From the NCBI GenBank assembly GCA_947475795.1, contig CANJOX010000100.1:1-9871 (forward strand): a stretch of 9,871 nucleotides of DNA. The letters run 5' to 3'. This DNA is from Gemmatimonadota bacterium (GTDB lineage Bacteria; Gemmatimonadota; Gemmatimonadetes; Gemmatimonadales; Gemmatimonadaceae). Made by a program: the position numbers and the translations under genes. The notes below the pieces were generated by a model. That model was given only the letters and a program-made list of their open reading frames with translations, searched no databases and was not told where the DNA came from. Positions 1 through 9,871 of the stretch are shown piece after piece (positions within the stretch are counted from its first letter, which is position 1; each line of letters begins with the position of its first letter).

Positions 1-555
1 ATGCTCGTCAAGCTCACTTCGCGCGGCCCCGTGCTGTACACGCAGATCCGGGTGGGTATCGATCGCCGTTGGAACCGGACGTGGGCGCTGAATGAGCGTC
101 GCCGTGAAGATCTTGGTGGAAGTCAGTTCACGATTCTCAAGTTCCGTTCCATGCGCGTGGACGCCGAAATCAACGGGCATGCCGTCTGGGCCACACAGGA
201 TGACGACCGGGTGACGGGTGTCGGTCAGTTCATGCGCCGCTCGCGGATCGACGAACTGCCGCAACTGATCAATGTGCTCCGCGGCGACATGAATATCGTA
301 GGCCCGCGACCGGAGCGCCCCAGCATTTTTGTGCGTCTGCGCGAGCAGATCGACGAGTACCCGGTGCGGCAGCGGGTGAAGCCCGGTATCACCGGGCTGG
401 CGCAGGTGTCCAACCCGTACGACCGCAACATCGATGACGTGCGTCGCAAGGTCAATTTCGACATCCAGTATATGCGCCGGCAGTCGCTGTGGACCGATCT
501 GTGCATCATGGCACGCACGGTACCGGTCATGATCTTCCGCGTGGGTGGTTGGTAG
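1..555 (+). CDS. Bacterial sugar transferase (polyprenyl-phosphate glycosylphosphotransferase), C-terminal part
   Basis: This is the catalytic C-terminal portion of a bacterial sugar transferase (WcaJ/EpsB-like). Such enzymes move a sugar-1-phosphate onto undecaprenyl phosphate at the inner membrane and so start repeat-unit synthesis of an exopolysaccharide. Visible family motifs, counted from base 1, are KLTSRGPV near the start, KFRSM at 47-51, DELPQ at 84-88, VGPRPERP at 100-107 and VKPGITGLAQV from 126. The ATG at base 1 is almost certainly internal: the family has a membrane-anchoring helix just before the KLTSRGP segment, and it is absent here because the window starts inside the gene. 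Between RVG and KFRSM there are noticeably more residues than usual, rich in Arg and Trp. The gene is followed after 24 bp by the GNAT gene and probably shares its transcript. The family assignment is firm; the sugar is unknown. Confidence 0.93.
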   Translation: MLVKLTSRGPVLYTQIRVGIDRRWNRTWALNERRREDLGGSQFTILKFRSMRVDAEINGHAVWATQDDDRVTGVGQFMRRSRIDELPQLINVLRGDMNIVGPRPERPSIFVRLREQIDEYPVRQRVKPGITGLAQVSNPYDRNIDDVRRKVNFDIQYMRRQSLWTDLCIMARTVPVMIFRVGGW

Positions 556-579
556 CGCCCGCGCTCGTTCTGGCATAAC

Positions 580-1761
580 GTGCCGGATGTGACCTGCCAT
601 GTGATTCCCCTGCGTGACCGCGGCTGGGCCCCGGCCGCGGACGTGTGGAATGCGGTGTACCAGCGGATGCCCGATGCCGGACCGTACCTGGCGCCGCTCT
701 GGGCCAAGACGTGGGTCGAGGTATTTGGCCCTCGTCTGGATCCGCACCAGTTCATCGTACGCGATCCGGACGGCGCGGCGATTGGTACGGGATTGCTGAC
801 GCGGACCGTGCGCCGTCATGCGATGTTGGCCCATTCCCGTCTGCACCTCAACACGGACGGCGAACCCGCGGCCGACAGCGTGGTCGTCCAGCACAATGCA
901 GTCCTGTCGGTGGCGGGACAGGAGGGCACGGTGGCCAATGCGCTGGCCCGATGCGTGACCGACCAGGGCACCGATGAATTCCGGGCGGCGGGCATGGGGG
1001 AGGCCGAGGTGCGTCGATTGATCGAGGCATTTGACGGCTGGATCCCCGACACCGAATGGCGAGAGGCGCCGTATGTGGATCTCGATCGACTCCGCGCCGA
1101 CGGCGGGGACCATCTCCGTGTTGTGAGTCCCAACACCCGGCAGCAGCTTCGGCGCAGTCTGGCCATGTACCGCCGCCGGGGAGAGATCGTGCTCGAGACG
1201 GCGCAAACGGCCGACGACGCGGAACAGATGCTGACAGAATTGATCGCGCTGCACGACGCGCGCTGGCACGCGCGCGGCGGGGGCGGTGGTTTCGCCAGCC
1301 CCCTCCGCCGTCAATTCCACACAGCGTTCGTACGCGCGGGGGTCACCACGGGGAATGCGCAGTTGCTGCGGGTGCGTGTCGCGGGCGAGACGATCGGTGT
1401 GTTGTACAATCTGGTCGCCAACGGCCGGGTCAATTTCTATCAATCCGGGCTGCGCTACGAGGACGACCGTCACCTTAAACCGGGCATGGTCGTCCATCAT
1501 CTGGCCATTATGCACAATCTCGGCGAGGGGCATGCCGAGTACGATTTCCTGACGTCGGGTCCGGGCGCGGGACGCTACAAGACATCGCTGGCCAATAGCC
1601 AGCGCCGTCTGGCGCTGCTCACGCTCTACCGCCCAGGGGCGCGCCGTACATTTTTCACGGTGGCCCGTGCCGTCCGCGATACCTCCCTTCGACTCCAACG
1701 GCAGATGCGTCTTTTCACCGCGACATCGGGCTTGATGATGCACCAACGGCGCGGTGCATGA
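580..1761 (+). CDS. FemAB/CelD-like GNAT acetyltransferase, probably exopolysaccharide-associated
   Basis: The 393-residue product resembles the GNAT-fold proteins of the CelD/BcsL and FemAB-like group (Acetyltransf_6), which are common in exopolysaccharide loci and in XrtA/PEP-CTERM loci. The recognisable part is the C-terminal half. It has an Arg-rich stretch around 190-205 (TRQQLRRSLAMYRRRG), the HDARW segment from 225 followed by a glycine run, a central strand region with NFYQSGL, and YDFLTSGPGAGRYKTSLA ending the fold (Tyr 333). The exact acyl or aminoacyl donor and acceptor cannot be told. The GTG start is the first usable codon after an in-frame TAG that is also the upstream gene's stop. 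No Shine-Dalgarno sequence is visible, so a GTG seven codons further in is also possible. The stop overlaps the next gene's start, which supports one operon with the deacetylase. Confidence 0.85.
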   Translation: MPDVTCHVIPLRDRGWAPAADVWNAVYQRMPDAGPYLAPLWAKTWVEVFGPRLDPHQFIVRDPDGAAIGTGLLTRTVRRHAMLAHSRLHLNTDGEPAADSVVVQHNAVLSVAGQEGTVANALARCVTDQGTDEFRAAGMGEAEVRRLIEAFDGWIPDTEWREAPYVDLDRLRADGGDHLRVVSPNTRQQLRRSLAMYRRRGEIVLETAQTADDAEQMLTELIALHDARWHARGGGGGFASPLRRQFHTAFVRAGVTTGNAQLLRVRVAGETIGVLYNLVANGRVNFYQSGLRYEDDRHLKPGMVVHHLAIMHNLGEGHAEYDFLTSGPGAGRYKTSLANSQRRLALLTLYRPGARRTFFTVARAVRDTSLRLQRQMRLFTATSGLMMHQRRGA

Positions 1762-2768
1762 GGCGTCTGCTGAAGAGTTCGACGCTCGACCTGATGGCCC
1801 GGCCGTGGTTCAGTCAACTGTTGAGCCGCATCGGTGGGCATCGGTGCGCCATCCTGATGCTGCACCGTTTTCAGCGGCACGGGAGTACAGAAGAGGGGCA
1901 TGATCCGCAGGCGCTCAGGCGGCTGCTTGCCGGCCTGCGGCAGGGTGGCGTGGCGCTGGTGGATGTGGATGACGTGGCGCGCGGGCGACGTGACGGCGTC
2001 GCGTCTTCGGGTTCGTCGCGTATTTCCGTGGCCTTCACGATTGATGACGGCTACGCGGATCTAATGGAGGTGGCTGCCCCTATCTTCGCCGAGTTTGACT
2101 GTCCCGTGACCGGGTTTGTGGTGCCGGATGTGGTCGCACGGCATCGGTGGTACTGGTGGGATCAGATCGATTGGATTCTGCGCCATGCAAAGTCGTCGTC
2201 GATTCCCACGGAGCTGGGCGGGACCCCCTACGCATTAGAGTGGGCGACCGCTCTGGATCGGCACTCTGTCCAACGGCGCCTTGGGGAACGGCTCAAGCGG
2301 GAGTCCCCGCGGTCGCTGGCGGAGTTCATCGATCAACTGTCGCAGCTCGCGGACGTTCCGGTACCCGAGCACGCCCCACCGGAGTACGCCACGCTCACCT
2401 GGGAGCAACTCCGGTCGGCGGAACGCGTGGGGGTCCGGTTTGGGGCGCACAGCATGACCCACCCCATTCTCAGTCGGTGCGATGATATGCAGGCCGCCCA
2501 CGAGGTCGTCGAGTCGGTGCGTCAGGTGCGGTCCAATCTGGCGCGCCCCTCGGAGGTGTTTTGTTATCCCAACGGACTGTCCGGTGACTTCGGGGCGAGG
2601 GAGCGCGCGTTGGTGCGTGAGGCTGGGGCTCAGGCCGCGCTCACCTCGATCCCGGCGTTGGTGAGATACCGCGGGAAGGAACCGGCGGAGATGGAACAGG
2701 TCTTCGCGCTGCCCCGGTTTGCCTACGACGAGCGTCCTGGGGGAGTGGCCCGGATGCTGCTGGGGTAG
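1758..2768 (+). CDS. NodB-type polysaccharide deacetylase (carbohydrate esterase family 4)
   Basis: The 336-residue product carries the two metal-site signatures of CE4 polysaccharide deacetylases. TIDDGYAD at 94-101 supplies the catalytic and metal-binding Asp pair D96/D97. HSMTHP at 231-236 supplies the two metal-binding His residues. ILMLHRF at 32-38 is the typical start of the fold in the exopolysaccharide-locus subgroup. Such enzymes remove N- or O-acetyl groups from a glycan, usually in or beyond the inner membrane. No clear signal peptide is seen, although the N-terminus is basic and partly hydrophobic. Its ATG overlaps the GNAT gene's stop codon in an ATGA junction with no good ribosome site of its own, so translational coupling is likely. 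An acetyl-adding and an acetyl-removing protein made from one message may act on the same polymer; this is inference. The operon ends just downstream at the palindromic terminator. Confidence 0.9.
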   Translation: MRRLLKSSTLDLMARPWFSQLLSRIGGHRCAILMLHRFQRHGSTEEGHDPQALRRLLAGLRQGGVALVDVDDVARGRRDGVASSGSSRISVAFTIDDGYADLMEVAAPIFAEFDCPVTGFVVPDVVARHRWYWWDQIDWILRHAKSSSIPTELGGTPYALEWATALDRHSVQRRLGERLKRESPRSLAEFIDQLSQLADVPVPEHAPPEYATLTWEQLRSAERVGVRFGAHSMTHPILSRCDDMQAAHEVVESVRQVRSNLARPSEVFCYPNGLSGDFGARERALVREAGAQAALTSIPALVRYRGKEPAEMEQVFALPRFAYDERPGGVARMLLG

Positions 2769-2804
2769 TGTACCGTGAGTTCCGCATCAGAAATATCTGG
2801 GGTC

Positions 2805-2857
2805 GCGACGATGAAAGAGGGCCCCGCTCACTGAGCGGGGCCCTCTTTCATCGTCGC
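2805..2857. terminator. Perfect palindrome, bidirectional intrinsic terminator
   Basis: Two perfectly complementary 26-nt arms (2805-2830 and 2832-2857) flank a single central base. The GC core GAGGGCCCCGCTCA is preceded by GAAA and followed by TTTC, so either strand gives a GC-rich hairpin followed by a short U run. It sits between two convergent genes, 36 bp after the deacetylase stop and 11 bp after the PEP-CTERM stop on the other strand. It should therefore terminate both transcripts. The arms extend about 10 bp beyond the A/T tracts, which is longer than a minimal terminator. Confidence 0.93.
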
Positions 2858-2868
2858 AGCGACGGTTG

Positions 2869-3663
2869 TTAGCTGATCTTCTTGCGCCGCGCCGCCACGA
2901 GCCCGGCGAAGCCGGTCGCCAGCAGCAGGACCGCTGCCGGTTCCGGCACGGTGAGCGAGCCACCCTGAACCTGAAGGACGCCATCGTTGTAGTCGTAGTC
3001 ACTCGAGCCGCGGGCGATGTCTTCGGCGCCCACCCAGCAACCCGACGCCCCGCACGCTGCCGACCCGCCGTTGACCGCACCGCCGGCAAATCCGGCGAAC
3101 TGGCTGCGCAGGCTGGACGTCCACGAGTAGTAGTTCGGCGTGTTCGAGAACGGATCGTACGTGCCGATCCCGATGTCGAAGTACGTGTCGCCCGTGAGCG
3201 TGTAGGACCGGCCGATGTTGTTGACCAGATCGTCAGCCACATCGCCGAACTGCCACACAATGGCGCTGGTGTTCAGGTTGCGCAGGAAGAGCGGGCGAAG
3301 CGGATCGGCACCGGCGATGCCGCCCCAATACGTCACCGTGGTACCGGCGCCGCCGTAGAAGGCGAAGCCGACCGTGCTGTTCACGTCGCCCCAGGCGTGC
3401 GCAAAGCTCGCACCAGACAGGTTGGCCGCGAACGGCGCCACATATCCGCTCCGCAACTGGATGTCATTACACCCATTGGCAACTTGCTGGCCGCCCAGCA
3501 CGTAGCCGATGTTGCAGCCGCGACCGTTGTCATCTGAGGTGACGTCCCAGAACGGCGATCCCGACTCTCCCGGTGTGGTTGCCGGCGAAAAATATTGGGC
3601 CTGCAGTCCGCTGGCCGGCAGAGCCGTCAGCAGAGCCGTCAGGGCGAGCGATGAAACGCGCAT
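2869..3663 (-). CDS. PEP-CTERM sorting-domain surface/exported protein
   Basis: The 264-residue product has a Sec signal peptide (about residues 1-22, ending SGLQA before QYF) and a canonical PEP-CTERM tail. The tail has VPEP at 239-242, a hydrophobic segment AAVLLLATGFAGLVAA, and the basic end RRKK. In the known pathway, exosortase cleaves at this tail and the protein reaches the outer surface or matrix of polysaccharide-forming bacteria; no exosortase gene lies in this window. The mature part is rich in Gly, Ala, Asn, Tyr and Trp. It has four Cys in two close pairs (GCNIGYVLGGQQVANGC and CGASGC), which could form disulfides. Near the tail is AEDIARG followed by SDYDYNDGVLQV, an acidic motif like the DYND segment of DUF4114-type extracellular domains, possibly binding calcium. 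The start is supported by GGAG seven bases upstream. Its specific role is unknown; adhesion or matrix structure is plausible. Confidence 0.92.
   Translation of the reverse strand: MRVSSLALTALLTALPASGLQAQYFSPATTPGESGSPFWDVTSDDNGRGCNIGYVLGGQQVANGCNDIQLRSGYVAPFAANLSGASFAHAWGDVNSTVGFAFYGGAGTTVTYWGGIAGADPLRPLFLRNLNTSAIVWQFGDVADDLVNNIGRSYTLTGDTYFDIGIGTYDPFSNTPNYYSWTSSLRSQFAGFAGGAVNGGSAACGASGCWVGAEDIARGSSDYDYNDGVLQVQGGSLTVPEPAAVLLLATGFAGLVAARRKKIS
3619..3642 (-). repeat. Perfect 12-bp tandem duplication inside the signal peptide
   Basis: The 12-mer CAGAGCCGTCAG occurs twice head to tail on the + strand. Read on the coding strand it encodes LTAL twice (LTALLTAL) in the hydrophobic core of the PEP-CTERM protein's signal peptide. 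Because the unit is four codons, loss or gain of a copy would keep the reading frame and change the hydrophobic-core length by four residues. Confidence 0.9.
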
Positions 3664-3670
3664 TGGGTGT

Positions 3671-3674
3671 CTCC
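3671..3674 (-). promoter_or_regulatory. Ribosome binding site of the PEP-CTERM gene
   Basis: On the - strand GGAG lies seven bases before the ATG at 3663. It is the clearest Shine-Dalgarno sequence in the window and fixes the start codon, which is also the one that yields a proper signal peptide. Confidence 0.75.
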
Positions 3675-3716
3675 GGATGAATTTGGACTGGCACTAGACT
3701 GAACGTCACGCTCTAC

Positions 3717-3733
3717 AGCATGGATCGTGCCGG
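3717..3733 (-). promoter_or_regulatory. Candidate sigma-54 (-24/-12) promoter of the PEP-CTERM gene
   Basis: Read on the - strand, CCGGCACGATCCATGCT matches the sigma-54 consensus YTGGCACGRNNNTTGCW at all but two fixed positions. The invariant GG (3731-3730) and GC (3719-3718) are at the required spacing. The predicted transcription start is near 3706, giving a leader of about 43 bases that contains the ribosome site. PEP-CTERM genes in other bacteria are known to be controlled by RpoN with the PrsK/PrsR two-component system, so a match here is functionally sensible. The match is by eye only and no activator gene is in the window. Confidence 0.6.
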
Positions 3734-3761
3734 GACGGCCAAAGTGCCCCGTTGGTTTGCA

Positions 3762-3793
3762 AAAGTATTTAAAGCGTTGTTGCGAAATACTTT
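3762..3793. promoter_or_regulatory. Inverted repeat, candidate activator/regulator binding site upstream of the PEP-CTERM gene
   Basis: A perfect 9-bp inverted repeat, AAAGTATTT (3762-3770) and AAATACTTT (3785-3793), is separated by 14 bases inside an AT-rich island in otherwise GC-rich DNA. Its centre is about 59 bp upstream of the candidate -12 element. That is roughly where an enhancer-binding activator for sigma-54 could sit, somewhat closer than is usual. It could instead be an operator for another regulator. The rest of 3664-3895, between the PEP-CTERM start and the end of the YitJ-type gene, shows no gene and no convincing terminator. Confidence 0.5.
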
Positions 3794-3895
3794 AGCTGTT
3801 TTCCACCGCGTGACACAAATTGATCGGTGTGTAGCGAGCATACAGCACCCCACGTGCGCCGATGCAACAGCCGTGTGAGAAGTCTTCGCCTCTGC

Positions 3896-5803
3896 TCACC
3901 CCCCAAACACCTCCAGCGCCAGCTCGATCTTCCCGAACGGCGCGCTCACCTGGACCCCTTGCACGGCCCCCCGCACCCGCTCGAGGCTCTCCCGCGCAAT
4001 CGCGATCCCCTCGGCCAGCGCGTGCTCCTTGCTCATGTCGCTCGCCCGGCGCATCCGCTGCAACACCTCGGGCGGCACGGTGACCCCCGGCACTTCGTTG
4101 GCCAGGAACTCCGCATTCCGCGCCGAGACCAAGGGCCAGATGCCGGCGATGACCGGAATCCGGACGTCTTCGATGCTGTCCAGAAACGCCTCCAGCTGCG
4201 CTGGATCGAATACGGGCTGCGTGATGGCGTATTCCGCACCGGCCTCGACCTTCCAGTGAAAGCGCCGCAGCTCGTGCGCTGGATCCAGCGCCACCGGATT
4301 GACCCCAACGCCGATCACGAACCTGGTGGGTTCCCCGATCGGGTTGTTGCCGGGGTCGAGCCCGCGGTTGAGCTTGCTCACGAGATTGGTCAGGCCGATC
4401 GCGTCGATGTCAAACACCGCCGTCGCGTCTGGATACGGCCCCATTTTGGGCGGATCGCCCGTGATCAGCAGCATGTTCCGCAGCCCGAGCGCCGACGCCC
4501 CCAGCAGGTCGCTGAGCATCCCCAGCAGATTGCGGTCCCGGCAGCAGTAGTGCGTGACTGCCTCGATGCCGTGGCGCTCGATGATCAGACTGGTGGCGAT
4601 CGCGCCCATGCGGCTCTGGGCCCGTGGCCCGTCGGGGACGTTGATGGCATCCACCCCCGCCGCATGCAGCGCCGCTGCATCGGTCTCGAGGCGCGCCGTA
4701 TCCACGCCACGGGGCGGCACGATCTCCACCGAGGTGACGAACTGTCCCGCCGCCAGCTTGGCGCCGAAGCGCGAACGCACTGCAAGCGGAGTCGGCTCGC
4801 GCCCCGCTGGGGCATCTGCTGCCACTGATGCGGTGGCACTGCGGTCGTTGCCCAGCGTGACGCGGGTGCGGGGCGCCAGCGGTCGCACCCCTTCCACCAT
4901 GGCCTTGATGTGCTCGGGCGTAGTGCCGCAACAGCCACCGACAATCTTGGCCCCCGCCTGCACCAGATGCCGCGCGTAGGTGGCCATGTACTCGGGGCTG
5001 GCCATGTACATGGAGCGGCCCCCCACGTCGCGGGGCATGCCGGCGTTGGGCTGCGCCGACAACTTCCGGGTGGTCACCGCCGTCATCCGCTCAACGGCCT
5101 CGAGAATGGTCTGCGGGCCCACCGAGCAGTTGAGGCCGATCACGTCGACCCCCCACTTGTCGAGCACGCGCGCGATGTCCTCGGGGCTGGCACCGTACGC
5201 CGTCCGCAGGTCAGGGCCTACGGTGGCCTGCGCAATGACCGGCATGGCGGCATCCACCGCCCGTGCCGCGAGAATGGCCTGCTCCAGCTCCTCGAGGTCG
5301 GCGAAGGTCTCCAGCAGGAAGCAGTCGGCGCCACCGGCCTTGAGCGCCGTCATCTGCTCCACGAACAGCGCCTGCGCTTCGTCGCGGCCCAAGGCGCCGT
5401 ACGGCTCCAGGCGCACGCCGAGCGGTCCCACCGCGCCGGCCACGAGCCGCTGCTCGCCCGCCGCGTCGCGCGCCAGCTCTGCCGCCCGCCGATTGATCGC
5501 GCTCACCTGCCCCTCGAGCCCGTACTGCGTGAGCTTGAGCCGGTTCGCCCCGAACGTGTTGGTCTCCAGCACCTCGGCGCCGGCCTTCACGTACGCCGCA
5601 TGGATCTCCCGCACCAGATCGGGGGCGCGCAGCACCAGCTCGTCGTAGCACTGGTTGATAAACACCCCGCGGGCGTACAGCATGGTGCCCATCGCACCGT
5701 CGAACACCACCACCTGCTCGGGGTCGAGGAGGCGAGTGAGTTGGGCGGCGCGAGGGCCGGGCTGCGGCAATAACTCCATCGGGTGCTCGGCGGCGTTGGA
5801 CAT
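3896..5803 (-). CDS. yitJ: Bifunctional homocysteine S-methyltransferase / methylenetetrahydrofolate reductase (YitJ-type fusion)
   Basis: The 635-residue protein joins two enzymes of methionine and one-carbon metabolism in the cytoplasm. Residues about 25-310 form a zinc homocysteine S-methyltransferase barrel: FDGAMGTML from 34, ETNTFGANR, GLNC with zinc ligand C226, and GGCCGTT with C291/C292. After a low-complexity Ala/Pro linker, residues about 345-635 form a MetF-type flavin reductase. This half has SVEIVPPRG with E360 at the position of the family's catalytic Glu, THYCCRDRN, LLITGDPP and YAITQPVFD. The reductase half would make 5-methyl-THF, the methyl donor used by the adjacent MetH. 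The methyl donor of the N-terminal half is uncertain. I chose the ATG at 5803 because the homology begins soon after it. The frame stays open to 6040, but that extension would lie inside metH and has no family resemblance. No Shine-Dalgarno sequence precedes the start; an ATG at 5779 is the alternative. Confidence 0.93.
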   Translation of the reverse strand: MSNAAEHPMELLPQPGPRAAQLTRLLDPEQVVVFDGAMGTMLYARGVFINQCYDELVLRAPDLVREIHAAYVKAGAEVLETNTFGANRLKLTQYGLEGQVSAINRRAAELARDAAGEQRLVAGAVGPLGVRLEPYGALGRDEAQALFVEQMTALKAGGADCFLLETFADLEELEQAILAARAVDAAMPVIAQATVGPDLRTAYGASPEDIARVLDKWGVDVIGLNCSVGPQTILEAVERMTAVTTRKLSAQPNAGMPRDVGGRSMYMASPEYMATYARHLVQAGAKIVGGCCGTTPEHIKAMVEGVRPLAPRTRVTLGNDRSATASVAADAPAGREPTPLAVRSRFGAKLAAGQFVTSVEIVPPRGVDTARLETDAAALHAAGVDAINVPDGPRAQSRMGAIATSLIIERHGIEAVTHYCCRDRNLLGMLSDLLGASALGLRNMLLITGDPPKMGPYPDATAVFDIDAIGLTNLVSKLNRGLDPGNNPIGEPTRFVIGVGVNPVALDPAHELRRFHWKVEAGAEYAITQPVFDPAQLEAFLDSIEDVRIPVIAGIWPLVSARNAEFLANEVPGVTVPPEVLQRMRRASDMSKEHALAEGIAIARESLERVRGAVQGVQVSAPFGKIELALEVFGG

Positions 5804-5819
5804 AGATATTTTATAAACT
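5804..5819. promoter_or_regulatory. 16-bp divergent start region with overlapping -10-like elements, probably leaderless
   Basis: Only 16 bases, almost all A/T, separate the start codons of the YitJ-type gene (- strand) and metH (+ strand). On the - strand TATAAA (5815-5810) lies six bases before the ATG. On the + strand TATTTT (5807-5812) lies seven bases before the ATG, and a second box TATAAA is at 5812-5817. These distances would place transcription starts at or near the start codons. Neither gene has a Shine-Dalgarno sequence, and no clear -35 hexamer is seen at normal spacing on either strand. There is no room for a SAM or cobalamin riboswitch. Confidence 0.6.
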
Positions 5820-9485
<3,666 letters not shown>

Positions 9486-9871
9486 GCCGCGAGCCAGTCG
9501 TCGGGACCGAACACCGCAGCCACGCGCGCGCGGGCGCGTCGCGCCAGCGTGGCGCACCGTGCGGTGTCGGTGCCCAGGCGGCCGATGGCGGCGGCGATGG
9601 CGGCGGCATCTCCTTCGGGGCAGAGTAGGGCGTCGTCCGCGCCCAGCACATCGGGCACGCCACCCACCGCCGTCGCCACGATCGGTACACCCGCCCACAT
9701 CGCTTCCAGCAGCACCATCGGTGTCCCCTCGGTGCGCGACGTGAGCGCGAGCACATCGAAGGCGGTCAGGTAGCGACTCGCCTGCGCGCGCAGGCCGGTG
9801 AAGTGCACGCGGTGTGCGATGCCGTGGCGCTGCGCCTGCTGCACCAGGGATTCCCGCAGCGGTCCGTCGCC

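Noticed and set aside
2866..3537. Open frame of 223 codons opposite the PEP-CTERM gene
   Set aside because: The opposite strand has a signal peptide, PEP-CTERM tail and ribosome site; this one has none and would start within 10 bp of the terminator.
3775..3820. Sigma-70 promoter for the PEP-CTERM gene (TTGTGT and TAAAGT, 18-bp spacing, - strand)
   Set aside because: Only 3/6 and 4/6 matches, and it overlaps the inverted repeat. The sigma-54 element nearer the gene fits better, though a weak second promoter cannot be excluded.
3826..3895. Terminator for the YitJ-type gene
   Set aside because: Only tiny inverted repeats (such as GAAGACTTC) with no following U tract are present, so no intrinsic terminator is supported.
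3827..5773. Open frames on the + strand opposite the YitJ-type gene (333 and 287 codons)
   Set aside because: Arg/Pro/His-rich compositions, no recognisable domain, and complete overlap with a conserved bifunctional enzyme mark them as shadows.
9842..9844. GTG as the start of a 132-codon gene
   Set aside because: The frame continues upstream to the window edge with GDGPLRESL, a conserved GT4 motif, so this codon is an internal Val.

Overview
The window is about 9.9 kb of GC-rich DNA from a Gram-negative bacterium. It carries a PEP-CTERM surface protein, exopolysaccharide-type genes, a YitJ-type fusion of homocysteine methyltransferase with methylenetetrahydrofolate reductase, and a full-length cobalamin-dependent MetH. 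This combination and the base composition suggest Gemmatimonadota. That is an inference from style of gene content; no rRNA or other marker gene is present to confirm it.

Left region (1-2768, + strand): three tightly spaced genes look like the tail of a surface-polysaccharide operon. They are the C-terminal part of a bacterial sugar transferase (its start lies outside the window), a FemAB/CelD-like GNAT protein, and a NodB-type polysaccharide deacetylase joined to the GNAT gene by an ATGA overlap. In exosortase (XrtA/PEP-CTERM) loci, relatives of these three families are usual neighbours. The operon ends at a perfect 26-bp-arm palindrome (2805-2857) that should act as a bidirectional terminator.

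Middle region (2869-3895): a PEP-CTERM protein on the - strand converges on that terminator. Its upstream region holds a good match to a sigma-54 -24/-12 promoter and, further upstream, a 9-bp inverted repeat that could bind an activator. Its signal peptide contains a perfect in-frame 12-bp tandem duplication.

Right region (3896-9485): two methionine/one-carbon genes are divergently arranged. The YitJ-type fusion (- strand) would reduce methylene-THF to methyl-THF and carries its own zinc homocysteine-methyltransferase module. MetH (+ strand) would use methyl-THF to remethylate homocysteine. Their start codons are separated by only 16 AT-rich bases with no Shine-Dalgarno sequence for either gene, which suggests overlapping divergent promoters and leaderless mRNAs.

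Right edge (9446-9871, - strand): the C-terminal part of a GT4-type glycosyltransferase overlaps the 3' end of metH by 40 bp, tail to tail. Glycan genes therefore flank the methionine pair on both sides. I found no rRNA, tRNA, CRISPR array, insertion sequence or riboswitch. No wholly new multi-gene system is evident; the most interesting signals are regulatory.
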